A stretch of 64,000 nt of DNA from Rhizobium rhododendri (GTDB lineage Bacteria > Pseudomonadota > Alphaproteobacteria > Rhizobiales > Rhizobiaceae). How positions within the stretch are numbered: position 1 is the first letter of the stretch; every line of letters starts with the position of its first letter. The translations under genes were made by a program, and so were the position numbers. The DNA lies in the NCBI RefSeq assembly GCF_007000325.2, contig NZ_CP117268.1, positions 186,001 through 250,000 of the forward strand, given 5' to 3'. Below are positions 1 to 9,078 of this stretch, in pieces. Under the pieces are notes generated by a model, which ran no database searches, was not told where the DNA came from, and saw only the letters and a program-made list of their open reading frames with translations.

Positions 1-184
1 TGCCGACGTGGACCTGATAGAGCCGACCGGTTTCGGTATTATCCTCCACCTGAAGCTGCACGGCCTGCCATTCAAGATCTTCACACTCGATCGCGAAACC
101 ATGTCGATGGGCCCGAAAGTCTCCGTCGCCTTCCCGACCCAGCATCTGCATGTGTTTGACGGCGAAGGAAACAGAGCGACCTGA
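1..184 (+). CDS. Sugar ABC transporter ATP-binding protein, C-terminal fragment
   Basis: The gene begins before the window; only the last 60 codons are present, reading from base 2 to the TGA at 182-184. The visible peptide has the EPTG turn and ends with a QHLHVFD stretch. This is how the TOBE region at the C-terminus of MalK/UgpC-type sugar importer ATPases usually ends. That domain contacts regulators and is not catalytic. No Walker motif is in view, so the assignment rests on the tail alone. The next gene is a second, complete ATPase of the same family on the opposite strand, which suggests two carbohydrate importers meeting tail to tail. Confidence 0.7.
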   Translation, partial: ADVDLIEPTGFGIILHLKLHGLPFKIFTLDRETMSMGPKVSVAFPTQHLHVFDGEGNRAT

Positions 185-230
185 TCGGCTGTTATGCCGG
201 AATCCGAGAAGGCGCTGCTGTGTCAACGAC

Positions 231-1301
231 TTAAAGGGCGATCCCGCTGATGCGATCGAAGACGTAAACCTGGTCAGGGTTGATGTTGACGTTGAGCGCG
301 GCGCCGTAGCTGACAGGGAACTCGCCATCCACAACGGCTGTCATTTGTTGGCCGGCAATCTCGAACAACACATGTGTCTGCGCACCGGTTGGTTCAACAA
401 GCAGGGTCCGACCGCTGAGTGGTGATCCCTTTCCTGCCGGGTTCAAGTTCTCTGGACGCAAGCCGATCGTAACCTCCTGTCCCGACGTGACCCGCCTCTC
501 GGCGGCAATGCGCAGCGCAGTCCCGTCCTTCAGCCGGACAACTGGCTCGCCCGCCAGACCCTCCACCACGCCGTCGAGCACATTCATGGCAGGCGAGCCA
601 ATAAAGCCCGCGACGAACAGGTTGGCGGGGGTTCGGTAAAGTTCCAGGGGCGTGCCGTGCTGCTCTATCCTGCCCTGGTTGAGCACGACGATCCGGTCGG
701 CAAGCGTCATGGCTTCGATCTGGTCATGGGTGACGTAGATGGACGTCGTCTGGACCTTCTGGTGGAGCGTCTTGATCTCGGCACGCATCTGGACACGGAG
801 TTTGGCGTCGAGATTGGACAGGGGCTCGTCGAAGAGGAAGACGGAGGGATTTCGCACGACGGCCCTGCCCATGGCCACCCGCTGGCGCTGGCCTCCGGAG
901 AGCTGGGCCGGTTTCCTCTCAAGAAGCGCGGTCAGATCCAGCATCCGTGCCGCCTCGTTGACGCGCTGGTCGATCACAGTCTTCGGCTGCCCTGACAATT
1001 TGAGATTGAATGCCATGTTCTGCGCCACTGTCATGTGCGGATAGAGCGCGTATGACTGGAACACCATGGCAATGTTGCGCTCGCGGGGCGTCAGCGCGTT
1101 GACGATGTCGCCACCGATCAGCACATCGCCGCCGGTAACCTCCTCCAGCCCGGCGATCATCCTCAGCAATGTCGACTTGCCACAACCGGATGGACCGACC
1201 AGAGCGATGAATTCCCCGTCGCTGATCGAGAGCGAGATGTCATGAATGACATCGAGCGCACCATAGGATTTGCGGAGGTTCTGAAGCTCGACGGATGCCA
1301 T
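231..1301 (-). CDS. Carbohydrate ABC transporter ATP-binding protein (UgpC/MalK family)
   Basis: This is the cytoplasmic ATPase of a CUT1-type carbohydrate importer, 356 residues, a normal length for the family. Walker A GPSGCGKST is at residues 36-44, the Q-loop around 80-84, the LSGGQRQ signature at 134-140, Walker B ending in DEP at 154-160 and the switch histidine near 192. A C-terminal regulatory (TOBE-type) region follows and ends VYVFDR. It is the last gene of a leftward operon after two permeases and a binding protein, so it is the energiser of that system. The substrate cannot be read from this subunit. UgpC- and MsmK-like ATPases are often shared between importers. Confidence 0.93.
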   Translation of the reverse strand: MASVELQNLRKSYGALDVIHDISLSISDGEFIALVGPSGCGKSTLLRMIAGLEEVTGGDVLIGGDIVNALTPRERNIAMVFQSYALYPHMTVAQNMAFNLKLSGQPKTVIDQRVNEAARMLDLTALLERKPAQLSGGQRQRVAMGRAVVRNPSVFLFDEPLSNLDAKLRVQMRAEIKTLHQKVQTTSIYVTHDQIEAMTLADRIVVLNQGRIEQHGTPLELYRTPANLFVAGFIGSPAMNVLDGVVEGLAGEPVVRLKDGTALRIAAERRVTSGQEVTIGLRPENLNPAGKGSPLSGRTLLVEPTGAQTHVLFEIAGQQMTAVVDGEFPVSYGAALNVNINPDQVYVFDRISGIAL

Positions 1302-1326
1302 GCTTTGGATGCTCCAGTTGCGCCTG

Positions 1327-2175
1327 TCAGGACTTCACCGCACCGGCTGTCAGGCCAGCGATGATGTGTTTTTGCGCGAGGAAGAAGACGATGATGGTTG
1401 GCAGGATGGTCAGCGTGATGAAGGCCAGCACCAGCTGCCACTGTGTCCCGAACTCGCCGCGATAGACCATGATCCCGAGTGGCCAGGGATAGATCGATTC
1501 CGAGTTCAGCATGATCAGCGGCAGGATGTAGCTATTCCAGCTGCCGACGAAGGAAATGATGCTGACAGTGGCGATGATCGGTCGCGAAAGCGGAAGGGTG
1601 ATGTACCAGAAGAAGCGCATGTAGCCGCAGCCGTCGACCAGCGCTGCCTGGAACAATTCCTCCGGCAGGTTTTTGAAATAATTCCGCAGGAGCAGGATGC
1701 TCATTCCAAGTCCGAACGCGACCTGCGGCAGAACGACGCCCCAATAGGTATTGAGAAGGCCAAGATCGCGGATGCGGATGAACAGCGGCAGTATGGCTGT
1801 TGCCGCCGGGAACATCAGGCCGATCAGGAAGTAATTCAGCAGAAAATCCGAGCCGAAGAAGCGCACGTGGGCAAAGGTGAAGGCGGCCATCGCCGAGACG
1901 CTGACGGTCAGGAACACCGTCAGCAGGGCGATGATCAGCGAATTCATCATCTGTCGCCAGTAGCGATCGCCAAACAGGATGTCGGTGTAGTTTTCGACAT
2001 GCCATTCCGCTGGCAGGCCGAAAGGATTGACCCTGAGATCGCCGAGCGACTTGAAGCCGCCGAGCGCGGTTGTCAGCAGTGGCACGAGGACGATGGCTGC
2101 GATGATGGTCAGCGACAGGTACAGGTAGGCCCTGGTGCCGGGGCTGACGCGAATGGATGTGGCCATATCAGTCAT
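1327..2175 (-). CDS. Carbohydrate ABC transporter permease (MalG type)
   Basis: Inner-membrane permease of 282 residues with about six hydrophobic segments. The cytoplasmic EAA loop is at about residues 172-185 (EELFQAALVDGCG), where the ATPase docks. Length and loop fit the MalG/UgpE side of CUT1 importers. Its start overlaps the end of the upstream permease by 8 bases, so translation is probably coupled. It is followed closely by the ATPase gene. Substrate specificity is not evident from the sequence. Confidence 0.92.
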   Translation of the reverse strand: MTDMATSIRVSPGTRAYLYLSLTIIAAIVLVPLLTTALGGFKSLGDLRVNPFGLPAEWHVENYTDILFGDRYWRQMMNSLIIALLTVFLTVSVSAMAAFTFAHVRFFGSDFLLNYFLIGLMFPAATAILPLFIRIRDLGLLNTYWGVVLPQVAFGLGMSILLLRNYFKNLPEELFQAALVDGCGYMRFFWYITLPLSRPIIATVSIISFVGSWNSYILPLIMLNSESIYPWPLGIMVYRGEFGTQWQLVLAFITLTILPTIIVFFLAQKHIIAGLTAGAVKS

Positions 2176-3106
2176 TGCGCATAAATATCCGTTTGTAACC
2201 GAAGGCGAGGGTGACGCAGATCACGAACAGCACCACCCCGACGGCGCTGCCGAGGCCGACCTGCATCCTGGTGACGCCGAAATTGAAGAGGAAAGTCACC
2301 ATCGTCTGGGTCGAGTTGAACGGTCCGCCACCGGTCAGCGGCATGATCAGGTCAAACAGTTGCAGCGAGCCGACGATCGCGAAGAAGACGGAAAGACGCA
2401 GTGTGGAGGCAAGCAGGGGTAGCGTAACATAACGGAATTTCTGCCAGCCCGTAGCACCGTCGATCTCGGCAGCTTCCAGAATGCTCTTGTCGAGCGATTG
2501 CAGCCCGGCGATGAACAACATCATGTGAAAGCCGAAATACTTCCAGACGATGACCGCCAGGACGGCGTAGATCGCCAGGTCCTTGTCGGAGAGCACATAG
2601 GGCGTCGCAACGCCGAACAGATGCGCCAGCGACGCGAACAGGCCATAGTCGCCATCGTAGACGAAGCGCCAGATCAGGCCGGCGGCCACCTCGGCGAGCA
2701 CGTAGGGCAGAAAGAAAATCAGCCGGAACATCACCACGCCGGCAATCCTGTTGGCGAGCATCGTCGACAGCCAGATCGCCAACGGAATCTGCACGATGAT
2801 CGAGACGACAATGATCAACGCGTTGTTTTTCAGAGATGTCAGAAAGGCCTGGTTGTTGAACAGGACCTGGAAATTCCGCAGGCCGACAAAATCCGTCGGT
2901 GCGCCGTAGCCACTCCATTTATAGAGGCTGTACCAAGCCGCTTCTCCCATCGGCAGGATGACAAAGATCGTGAAAAGCAGCAGGGCAGGTGGCAGGAAGA
3001 TGAGCAGCACCGGCAGGCGGCCGTGGTTTGCCGAGCTCTTTCGCCGGACAACAGGCTTGGGCCGTGCCGCCGCACTGACGGTCGATGTGACGCTGATATC
3101 AGTCAT
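2168..3106 (-). CDS. Carbohydrate ABC transporter permease (MalF type)
   Basis: Inner-membrane permease of 312 residues. A basic N-terminal stretch rich in Ala, Lys and Arg precedes the first membrane helix at about residues 32-52. The EAA loop at about 209-222 reads ILEAAEIDGATG. This is the MalF/UgpA side of the importer. It lies between the binding-protein gene (72 bases upstream) and the MalG-type permease (8-base overlap), the standard CUT1 order of binding protein, permease, permease, ATPase. Confidence 0.92.
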   Translation of the reverse strand: MTDISVTSTVSAAARPKPVVRRKSSANHGRLPVLLIFLPPALLLFTIFVILPMGEAAWYSLYKWSGYGAPTDFVGLRNFQVLFNNQAFLTSLKNNALIIVVSIIVQIPLAIWLSTMLANRIAGVVMFRLIFFLPYVLAEVAAGLIWRFVYDGDYGLFASLAHLFGVATPYVLSDKDLAIYAVLAVIVWKYFGFHMMLFIAGLQSLDKSILEAAEIDGATGWQKFRYVTLPLLASTLRLSVFFAIVGSLQLFDLIMPLTGGGPFNSTQTMVTFLFNFGVTRMQVGLGSAVGVVLFVICVTLAFGYKRIFMRND

Positions 3107-3178
3107 AGGGATTGCCTGTCTCGAGATTCGAGGTTGCGGCCGGCGGCGGGCAACGCGTGCTGCCGCCGGACACAGGCT

Positions 3179-4492
3179 TCAGAGTTGATCCTGCTCGAAA
3201 GCCTCCTGGATCTGCGCAGCTCCATCCTTCGGCGTCAGCTGGCCGGAGACAATGCCAACGGAAACATCGTTGACTACACGCCCGACGGACGGTCCCAGAT
3301 CCTGGTCGAAGAAGTTCTGGTGCCAGGTGGTATGGGCCAGTTGTTCGGCGGACTGCCTCATCAGCGGATTGGTGACCCCATCCTCGGCGCCGACCGCCAC
3401 GGGAATGATCATACCGGCCTTCGCCATCGCCCGCTGGTTGTCGGCATTGTTGAGATAGGCTAGGAAATCCAGCGCTTCCGGGGGCGCTTTTTTCGACACC
3501 GCCCAGGCATTCAGTCCCCCGAGCGTATCCGTCGCGGCACCAGCACCCCCCGTTACTGCCGGAAACGCAAAGCGACCGATATTGTCGCTGGCGAGGCCTT
3601 TGCCGTCGCCGGCATTGGTGCGCTGGTTGGATTCGGTATTCTCGAAGCCAAGGATCATCGCCGCCTTGCCGTCGGCAAATACGCCGAGGGTCTGCGGCCA
3701 TGTCGCGCCGAGATACCCCGGCTGGAACGGTTCGAGTTTGCCGAGGTCGGCAAGCTGCTCGCCGGCCTTGATGACGGCGGGATCGTTGAAGCCTTCACCC
3801 TGTCCGGTCTTGGCGGCGTCGAACACCTTCTGGCCGCCGTCGCGCATGACGAGGTAGCTCCAGTAGAAGTGGATCGGCCACTTTTCGCCGCCACCCCCGG
3901 CGATCGGCACGATACCGGCAGCCTTGATCTTCTTGACCGCTGCCAGATAGTCTTCCCAACTCTTGATGGCGGTCGCGTCGACGCCGGCTTTGGCGAACAG
4001 CGCCTTGTTGTAATAGAACGAGACCGTGCCGAGCTTGAAGGGTACGGCGCTGATTTTGCCGTCGAAGGTCAGGCCCTCGACGGCAGCAGGATTGAAGCTC
4101 TTCAGCCACGCGCCGTCATTGGCCTTCATTGCAGTGGTCAGATCCAGCAGAGCGCCAGTTGCCATCTGCTGCTTCAGGACGCCGCCACCCCAGCTATAGA
4201 AAAAATCCGGGGCGTCGCTCGATTGCAGCAGCGTCGGCAGCTTGGCCTTGAATGCTTCGTTTTCCAGAAACTGCATCTGGATTTTGACGCCGGGATGCTG
4301 GGTCTCATAGGTATCGGCTATCTTGCGCCAGATGGCGACATAGCCAGGATCAAGCTCAAGGTGCAGCCACTTGACGGTGGTATCGGCCATCGCACTAGCC
4401 GCACCGAGCATCATGGCAAGTCCGGTGGTAGCGACAAGCATAGCTGTCCGCTTACCGCGAAGGGCTTTCGCCCCGACGATCTGAAACATCAT
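3179..4492 (-). CDS. Extracellular sugar-binding protein of ABC importer
   Basis: Periplasmic substrate-binding protein of the family-1 extracellular solute-binding type, about 437 residues. The N-terminus is a Sec signal peptide: basic MMFQIVGAKALRGKR, a hydrophobic core, then a likely cut after ASAMA. The body shows the usual carbohydrate-binding pattern, with aromatic and Gly-rich stretches and the KIADTYETQHPGVKI region. I place the start at the ATG at 4492 (or the next ATG, 4489), because a strong GGAGGAG sits just before it. A reading frame from the TTG at 4504 would include that ribosome site. It is first in its operon and divergent from the ROK regulator. Confidence 0.9.
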   Translation of the reverse strand: MMFQIVGAKALRGKRTAMLVATTGLAMMLGAASAMADTTVKWLHLELDPGYVAIWRKIADTYETQHPGVKIQMQFLENEAFKAKLPTLLQSSDAPDFFYSWGGGVLKQQMATGALLDLTTAMKANDGAWLKSFNPAAVEGLTFDGKISAVPFKLGTVSFYYNKALFAKAGVDATAIKSWEDYLAAVKKIKAAGIVPIAGGGGEKWPIHFYWSYLVMRDGGQKVFDAAKTGQGEGFNDPAVIKAGEQLADLGKLEPFQPGYLGATWPQTLGVFADGKAAMILGFENTESNQRTNAGDGKGLASDNIGRFAFPAVTGGAGAATDTLGGLNAWAVSKKAPPEALDFLAYLNNADNQRAMAKAGMIIPVAVGAEDGVTNPLMRQSAEQLAHTTWHQNFFDQDLGPSVGRVVNDVSVGIVSGQLTPKDGAAQIQEAFEQDQL

Positions 4493-4603
4493 TTCTCCTC
4501 CCAAGGGAATGACAAGTCCTCACCATTTTTCCCTTATGCGGATTAAGTCATCGGAAAATTGCACAGTTGTCAATCGCTAAACTTGTTTTTTAGGCAGCAA
4601 GGC

Positions 4604-4632
4604 TTGACAGTCTTCAACGTGGGGTCTCTATT
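4604..4632 (+). promoter_or_regulatory. Probable sigma-70-like promoter of the ROK regulator gene
   Basis: A perfect TTGACA lies at 4604-4609 and TCTATT at 4627-4632, 17 bases apart. The -10 match is only 4 of 6. Transcription would start near 4639, at the first ATG, which favours the ATG at 4696 as the true start of the regulator. A second TTGACA on the minus strand at 4568-4573 may serve the divergent binding-protein operon. Confidence 0.4.
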
Positions 4633-4695
4633 TAATTCATGATCCGGCCTAAATTCTACGGCGGGATAGTTGGTCCAACAGGTTGCTTTGTCTCA

Positions 4696-5901
4696 ATGAA
4701 AACTGCCGACCCAGAGTTGATGCGGGCGATCAACCGTTTCAGTATCCTTGATACGATCCGGCGCGCGGGGCCAATCGCGCGGATCGAAATCAGCGAACTC
4801 ACGCAATTGTCGACGACGACGGTGTCGGCCATCACGGCAGCCCTGCTGGACGATGGTCTGATCCTAGCTCGACACGAGGGCGATCTTCGCAATCCCGCAG
4901 CGCGAGGTCGCCCGAGGGTGGCGCTGGAGCTCAATCCGGCTGCCGCGCGCGTCGTGGGCGCAAAGATTGCTGCCGATCGGATGATCTTCGTGGTGACTGA
5001 TTTTTGCGGCGAGGTGCTGTCGAGACAGACGATGGCGCTGCGCGTCGATCGGCAGCCGATCAGCGTCATTGCCGACCTTATCGATGACGGGGTCCGTCGT
5101 TGCGTTATCGATGCGGATCTGTCGATCCATGATATCGATCTCGTCTGCCTCGGTTTGCCCGGGCTGATCGAACACCGCACCGGGCATGTCCGCACCAGCC
5201 CGATTTTTCGCGAAACCGGCGTCGATTTCGCCCGGGAAATGTCCGAGCGGCTGGGCATTACCACGATCGTCGAGAGCGATGCCCATGCGATAACTCTGGC
5301 GCATCACTGGTTTGGACACGCCCGCGAGCTCGATGACGTCGTCGTGGTTTCGCTGGAGAAAACTCTTGGTCTCGGCGTCCTGCATGGTGGCCAGCTGTTT
5401 CGTGGCGCTGGCGGTCTTAGTCATAACCTCGGAGATCTCGTCATTGGCATGGGATCGGAAGGGGCCATCCGTCTCTCCAGCCAGGCGGGGGAAAACGCCA
5501 TCTTCGGTGCACATTCGAGTGGCGGACGCTTTGCCGAAGCCGTCCGGCTTGGGCGCGGCATGGCGCACGCGCAAACACTCATTGCTGGCGAGGACAATGG
5601 ACTGATCGTCGCTGCCACCCGCGCCGGCGAGGCCTGCGGCATGGCCGTCGCCAATATCGTCACGTTGTTCGCACCGCCCCGCGTCATCGTCGTCGGATCG
5701 ACACTTGCGCTGGGAGCGCCGTTTCTCGATAGCCTGCGTCATGCCTATGCGGCGGCTATTCCGCCTTCCATCCGGGGCGTCGCCGAACTTGTTTTCGACC
5801 AATCGACCGATGAGACCTGGGCACAGGGAGCAGCGGTCGTGGCACTTCGCGAACTCTACGAATCGCCCTGGAGCACGACAGGGCCCGCGCCGGCGCACTA
5901 A
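4696..5901 (+). CDS. ROK family transcriptional regulator
   Basis: Sugar-responsive repressor of the ROK family, about 401 residues. A winged-helix domain covers roughly residues 10-55 (MRAINRFSILDTIRR, then ISELTQLSTTTVSAI). A sugar-kinase-like fold follows. I chose the start at 4696 because MKTADPELMRAIN is the usual family start and a putative promoter ends near 4639; an in-frame ATG at 4639 is the alternative. Oddly, the zinc-binding Cys cluster of classical ROK proteins (CxCGxxGC) is absent: the region after GGLSHNLGD contains no cysteine. Its position, divergent from the importer and upstream of an oxidoreductase, suggests local control of this sugar locus. Confidence 0.87.
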   Translation: MKTADPELMRAINRFSILDTIRRAGPIARIEISELTQLSTTTVSAITAALLDDGLILARHEGDLRNPAARGRPRVALELNPAAARVVGAKIAADRMIFVVTDFCGEVLSRQTMALRVDRQPISVIADLIDDGVRRCVIDADLSIHDIDLVCLGLPGLIEHRTGHVRTSPIFRETGVDFAREMSERLGITTIVESDAHAITLAHHWFGHARELDDVVVVSLEKTLGLGVLHGGQLFRGAGGLSHNLGDLVIGMGSEGAIRLSSQAGENAIFGAHSSGGRFAEAVRLGRGMAHAQTLIAGEDNGLIVAATRAGEACGMAVANIVTLFAPPRVIVVGSTLALGAPFLDSLRHAYAAAIPPSIRGVAELVFDQSTDETWAQGAAVVALRELYESPWSTTGPAPAH

Positions 5902-5938
5902 CCCACAAAAATTCGAACCGGTCTTGGAGGAGGCAGTT

Positions 5939-7039
5939 ATGGAAAAAGTTGGAATCGGCATTATCGGCTGCGGGAATATATCCGGCGCCTACCTGAAAGC
6001 CATCAGATCGTTCCCCATTCTCGATATCAAAGGCGTGGCGGACCTCAATCGCGACCTGGCGGAGGCAAAGGCTGCGGAATTCGGCCTGAAAGCGGTCGAC
6101 ATCGCAGAGCTTTTCGCCGATCCGGCGGTTGAGATCATCGTCAACCTGACCATCCCGAAGGCCCATGTGGCTGTCGCCCTGCAAGCGCTCGATGCGGGAA
6201 AACACACCTATTCGGAAAAACCGCTCGGCATCAACTTCAATGAGGGCAAACGCCTTGCCAATGCTGCCGCGGCGAAGGGGCTGAGGATCGGTGCTGCGCC
6301 GGACACATTCCTCGGCGGCGGCCACCAGACGGCGCGTGCCATCATCGATGAGGGCGCCATCGGGCAGCCGGTCGGTGGTACCGCGACCTTCATGTGCCCC
6401 GGCCACGAGCGCTGGCATCCAAACCCGGATTTCTATTACGAGGTCGGCGGCGGCCCAATGCTCGATATGGGACCCTATTATATCACCGATCTTGTCAATC
6501 TGCTCGGTCCGGTCTCGCAGGTGGCCGGCTTCGCCACGACCCCGCGCAAGGAGCGCATCATCACCAGCGCGCCGCGCAACGGCCAGCATATCCCCGTTCA
6601 TGTCGCGACCCATGTCGCCGGCGTCATGGCTTTCGCAAATGGCGCCATCGTACAGATCGGCATGAGCTTCGATGTCGCTGGCCACAAACATGTTCCGATC
6701 GAAATCTACGGGACGGAAGGCACGCTTCTCGTGCCCGATCCGAACCACTTCGGCGGATCGGTGGAATATCTGAAGAAGGGCGGCGAGTTCGAGACCCGCG
6801 AGGTTAAAGGACCTTATGCAGACGGCAACTACCGCTCGCTCGGGGTTGCTGACATGGCACATGCCATTCGCTCGAACCGACCGCATCGCGCCAGCGGAAG
6901 CCTGGCGCTGCATGTGCTGGAGGTGATGGAAGCCTTCCAGACCGCGTCCGATACCGGCCGTACGGTCAGCATCGCCACTGAGACCGGGCGTCCCGCTCCC
7001 CTGTCCGAATCCCTTGTGGACGGGCTGATCGGGCAATGA
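5939..7039 (+). CDS. Gfo/Idh/MocA family NAD(P)-dependent oxidoreductase
   Basis: Cytoplasmic dehydrogenase of 366 residues that oxidises or reduces a hydroxyl of a sugar or inositol-like substrate. The Rossmann nucleotide site GIIGCGNISG is at residues 7-16, and the family hallmark EKP is at 93-95. The C-terminal alpha/beta substrate domain contains GGGPMLDMGPYYITD. The start at 5939 is fixed by GGAGGAGG seven bases upstream and by the homologous N-terminus MEKVGIGIIG. It follows the ROK gene and precedes a ThuA-like gene 17 bases downstream. A ThuA/Gfo-Idh pair beside an importer recalls the rhizobial thuAB disaccharide system, but the substrate is not proven. Confidence 0.9.
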   Translation: MEKVGIGIIGCGNISGAYLKAIRSFPILDIKGVADLNRDLAEAKAAEFGLKAVDIAELFADPAVEIIVNLTIPKAHVAVALQALDAGKHTYSEKPLGINFNEGKRLANAAAAKGLRIGAAPDTFLGGGHQTARAIIDEGAIGQPVGGTATFMCPGHERWHPNPDFYYEVGGGPMLDMGPYYITDLVNLLGPVSQVAGFATTPRKERIITSAPRNGQHIPVHVATHVAGVMAFANGAIVQIGMSFDVAGHKHVPIEIYGTEGTLLVPDPNHFGGSVEYLKKGGEFETREVKGPYADGNYRSLGVADMAHAIRSNRPHRASGSLALHVLEVMEAFQTASDTGRTVSIATETGRPAPLSESLVDGLIGQ

Positions 7040-7056
7040 AACAGGAGAACAGTACA

Positions 7057-7698
7057 ATGCGCGAAGCACTTATCGTCTGGGGCGGCTGGAGCGGTCACGA
7101 GCCGCAGGAATGCGCCCATATCGTCCGCGACATTCTCGAAGAGGATGGTTTCAAGGTCTATCTGGAAAACAGCACGGAAGCGTTTGCCGATCCATCCATC
7201 CACGACCTGAGCCTGATCGTGCCGATCGTCACGATGTCGAAGATCGAGAAGGAGGAGGTAAAGAACCTGGCCGCCGCTGTCGAGAGCGGTGTTGGTATCG
7301 CCGGTTATCACGGCGGTGCGGGCGACAGCTTTCGCGATAGCGTCGACTACCAGTTCATCATCGGCGGCCAGTGGGTGGCCCATCCCGGTAACATCATCGA
7401 TTACACCGTCAATATCACCAAGCCGGACGATCCGATCATGGAGGGGATCGAGGACTTTCCTTACACCTCCGAGCAATACTACATGCATGTCGACCCATCG
7501 AACGAGGTGTTGGCAACGACTACCTTTACCGGCGAGCATGCCTACTGGATCAACGGTGTCGTTATGCCGGTCGCCTGGAAACGCCACTATGGCAAAGGCC
7601 GGGTCTTCTATTCGTCGCTCGGGCACCAGGCCAAGGAGTTTTCGGTGTCGCAGATGAGAACGATTTTCCATCGCGGCATGAATTGGGCGGCAAGGTGA
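7057..7698 (+). CDS. ThuA domain-containing protein
   Basis: Protein of 213 residues of the ThuA fold (glutamine-amidotransferase-like), found with sugar importers and Gfo/Idh oxidoreductases in rhizobia. It starts MREALIVWGGWSGHEPQE and keeps the HGGAGDSFRDS and HPGNIIDYTVNI stretches expected for the family. The ATG at 7057 has AGGAG nine bases upstream. An in-frame ATG at 7036 overlaps the previous stop and lacks such a site. The biochemical role of ThuA proteins is poorly defined; a role in keto-sugar turnover with the adjacent oxidoreductase is inference. It is the last gene of the ROK-Gfo/Idh-ThuA unit, followed by a long inverted repeat. Confidence 0.88.
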   Translation: MREALIVWGGWSGHEPQECAHIVRDILEEDGFKVYLENSTEAFADPSIHDLSLIVPIVTMSKIEKEEVKNLAAAVESGVGIAGYHGGAGDSFRDSVDYQFIIGGQWVAHPGNIIDYTVNITKPDDPIMEGIEDFPYTSEQYYMHVDPSNEVLATTTFTGEHAYWINGVVMPVAWKRHYGKGRVFYSSLGHQAKEFSVSQMRTIFHRGMNWAAR

Positions 7699-7716
7699 TT
7701 GGCGGACTGAATGCTG

Positions 7717-7746
7717 CCCTATGGCGCTCGGGCGAGCGCCATAGGG
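7717..7746. terminator. Perfect 14-base inverted repeat between convergent genes
   Basis: CCCTATGGCGCTCG at 7717-7730 is followed after two bases by its exact reverse complement at 7733-7746. In RNA the inner pairs would open to give about a 12 bp stem. Neither side has a clear U-tract, so this may be a transcript end-protector or Rho-aided stop between thuA-like and the MFS gene rather than a classical intrinsic terminator. Confidence 0.5.
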
Positions 7747-7786
7747 AAAGTTGAACAGGGCGCACAGCGCGAATAAGGGAACCGGG

Positions 7787-7817
7787 TTTGACGGTCAATC
7801 TCATCCAATCCGTCAAA
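7787..7817. repeat. Second inverted repeat before the MFS stop codon
   Basis: TTTGACGG at 7787-7794 pairs with CCGTCAAA at 7810-7817. Flanking CCGG/CCGG can extend the stem past a small bulge. It lies just downstream of the fsr-like gene on the minus strand and could end that transcript. No strong U-run follows. Confidence 0.35.
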
Positions 7818-7833
7818 TGCCGGCACTAAACTC

Positions 7834-9057
7834 CTACGCCTGCCTTGCGCGGTGGCGGCGACCTTTGCCTATATCTGGCAGGAAGACGGTGAGAAGCCCT
7901 AGGAGCGGCAGGTAGGAGCAGATGCTATAGACGTAGGCGATGCCCTTGTGGTCGGCGACAATGCCGAGCCCGGCAGCGCCGATCCCGCCGATGCCGAAGG
8001 CAAAGCCGAAAAATAGTCCGGCGATCGTACCCACCCTGCCGGGCACCAGTTCCTGCGCAAAGACGATGATCGCTGAAAATGCCGAGGCGAGGATGACGCC
8101 GATGATGACGGTGAGCACCACCGTGACCTCATAGTTGGCATAGGGGAGTGCGAGGGTGAACGGCAAGGTGCCGAGGATGGAGAACCAGATCACGAACTTG
8201 GTGCCGAACCAATCGACGGCAGGGCCTCCGGCAACGGTGCCGACCGCAACAGCCCCGAGGAACACGAACAGCAGAATCTGCGCATGCTGGACCGACACGC
8301 CAAAGCGGTCGATCATGTAGAAAGTGTAGTAGCTCGACAGACTGCTCATGTAGATGAATTTGGAAAAGACAAGGAATACGAGCACGATAATCGACTTGAC
8401 GATGGTTGCGCGCGGCAGGGCCACGACGGCCGCGACCACCTTTCGCTTGGCGTTGGCAATGCGGTGGCGGGAATACCAGACGCCGACCCGCCACAGGACG
8501 ATCATGCCGAGCAGGGCGACCAGCGAAAACCATGCAACGCTGACCTGTCCGCGCGGCAGGACGATGAAGGCTGCCAGCAGCGGTCCCATGGCCGAGCCAA
8601 AATTTCCGCCGACCTGAAACAGCGATTGCGCCAGCCCGTGACGTCCGCCGGAGGCAAGCCGCGCGACGCGCGAGGATTCGGGGTGGAACACAGCAGAACC
8701 CAGCCCGACCACGCCGGCGCCGACGAGCAGTACCCAGTAGGCATGGGCAAACGCCAGCAGCAGCAGACCGATCAGTGTAAAGCCCATGCCGACCGTCAGC
8801 GAATATGGCAGCGGCCGCTTGTCGGTGTAGATGCCGATGAGCGGCTGCAGCAGCGAGGCCGTTACCTGGAAGACCAGGCCGAGGAAGCCGATCTGGGTGA
8901 AATCGAGCCCGTAGCTATCCTTGATCATCGGATAGAGTGCCGGGATGAGTGACTGCATGGTATCATTGAGCATATGGCAGAAGCTGACCGCCATGATGAT
9001 GCCGAAAACCGTTTCCTCGGCAGTCGGCGGTGCTGTGCTCGCGGTTGTGTCGGTCAT
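7834..9057 (-). CDS. fsr: MFS exporter, fosmidomycin-resistance type
   Basis: Twelve-helix major-facilitator transporter of about 407 residues. The N-terminal pattern SFCHMLNDTMQSLIPALYPM and the loop with FHPESSRVARLASGGRHG are characteristic of the Fsr subfamily. Known members export fosmidomycin and similar compounds; the natural substrate here is unknown. The start at 9057 has GGGAGG just upstream and gives MTDTTAS; a TTG at 9078 would swallow that ribosome site. The gene stands alone, convergent with the ThuA-like gene. A FixK/FNR-like palindrome sits 22 bases upstream of the ATG. Confidence 0.87.
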   Translation of the reverse strand: MTDTTASTAPPTAEETVFGIIMAVSFCHMLNDTMQSLIPALYPMIKDSYGLDFTQIGFLGLVFQVTASLLQPLIGIYTDKRPLPYSLTVGMGFTLIGLLLLAFAHAYWVLLVGAGVVGLGSAVFHPESSRVARLASGGRHGLAQSLFQVGGNFGSAMGPLLAAFIVLPRGQVSVAWFSLVALLGMIVLWRVGVWYSRHRIANAKRKVVAAVVALPRATIVKSIIVLVFLVFSKFIYMSSLSSYYTFYMIDRFGVSVQHAQILLFVFLGAVAVGTVAGGPAVDWFGTKFVIWFSILGTLPFTLALPYANYEVTVVLTVIIGVILASAFSAIIVFAQELVPGRVGTIAGLFFGFAFGIGGIGAAGLGIVADHKGIAYVYSICSYLPLLGLLTVFLPDIGKGRRHRARQA

Positions 9058-9078
9058 GTCAGCCTCCCGTTTGTCCAC

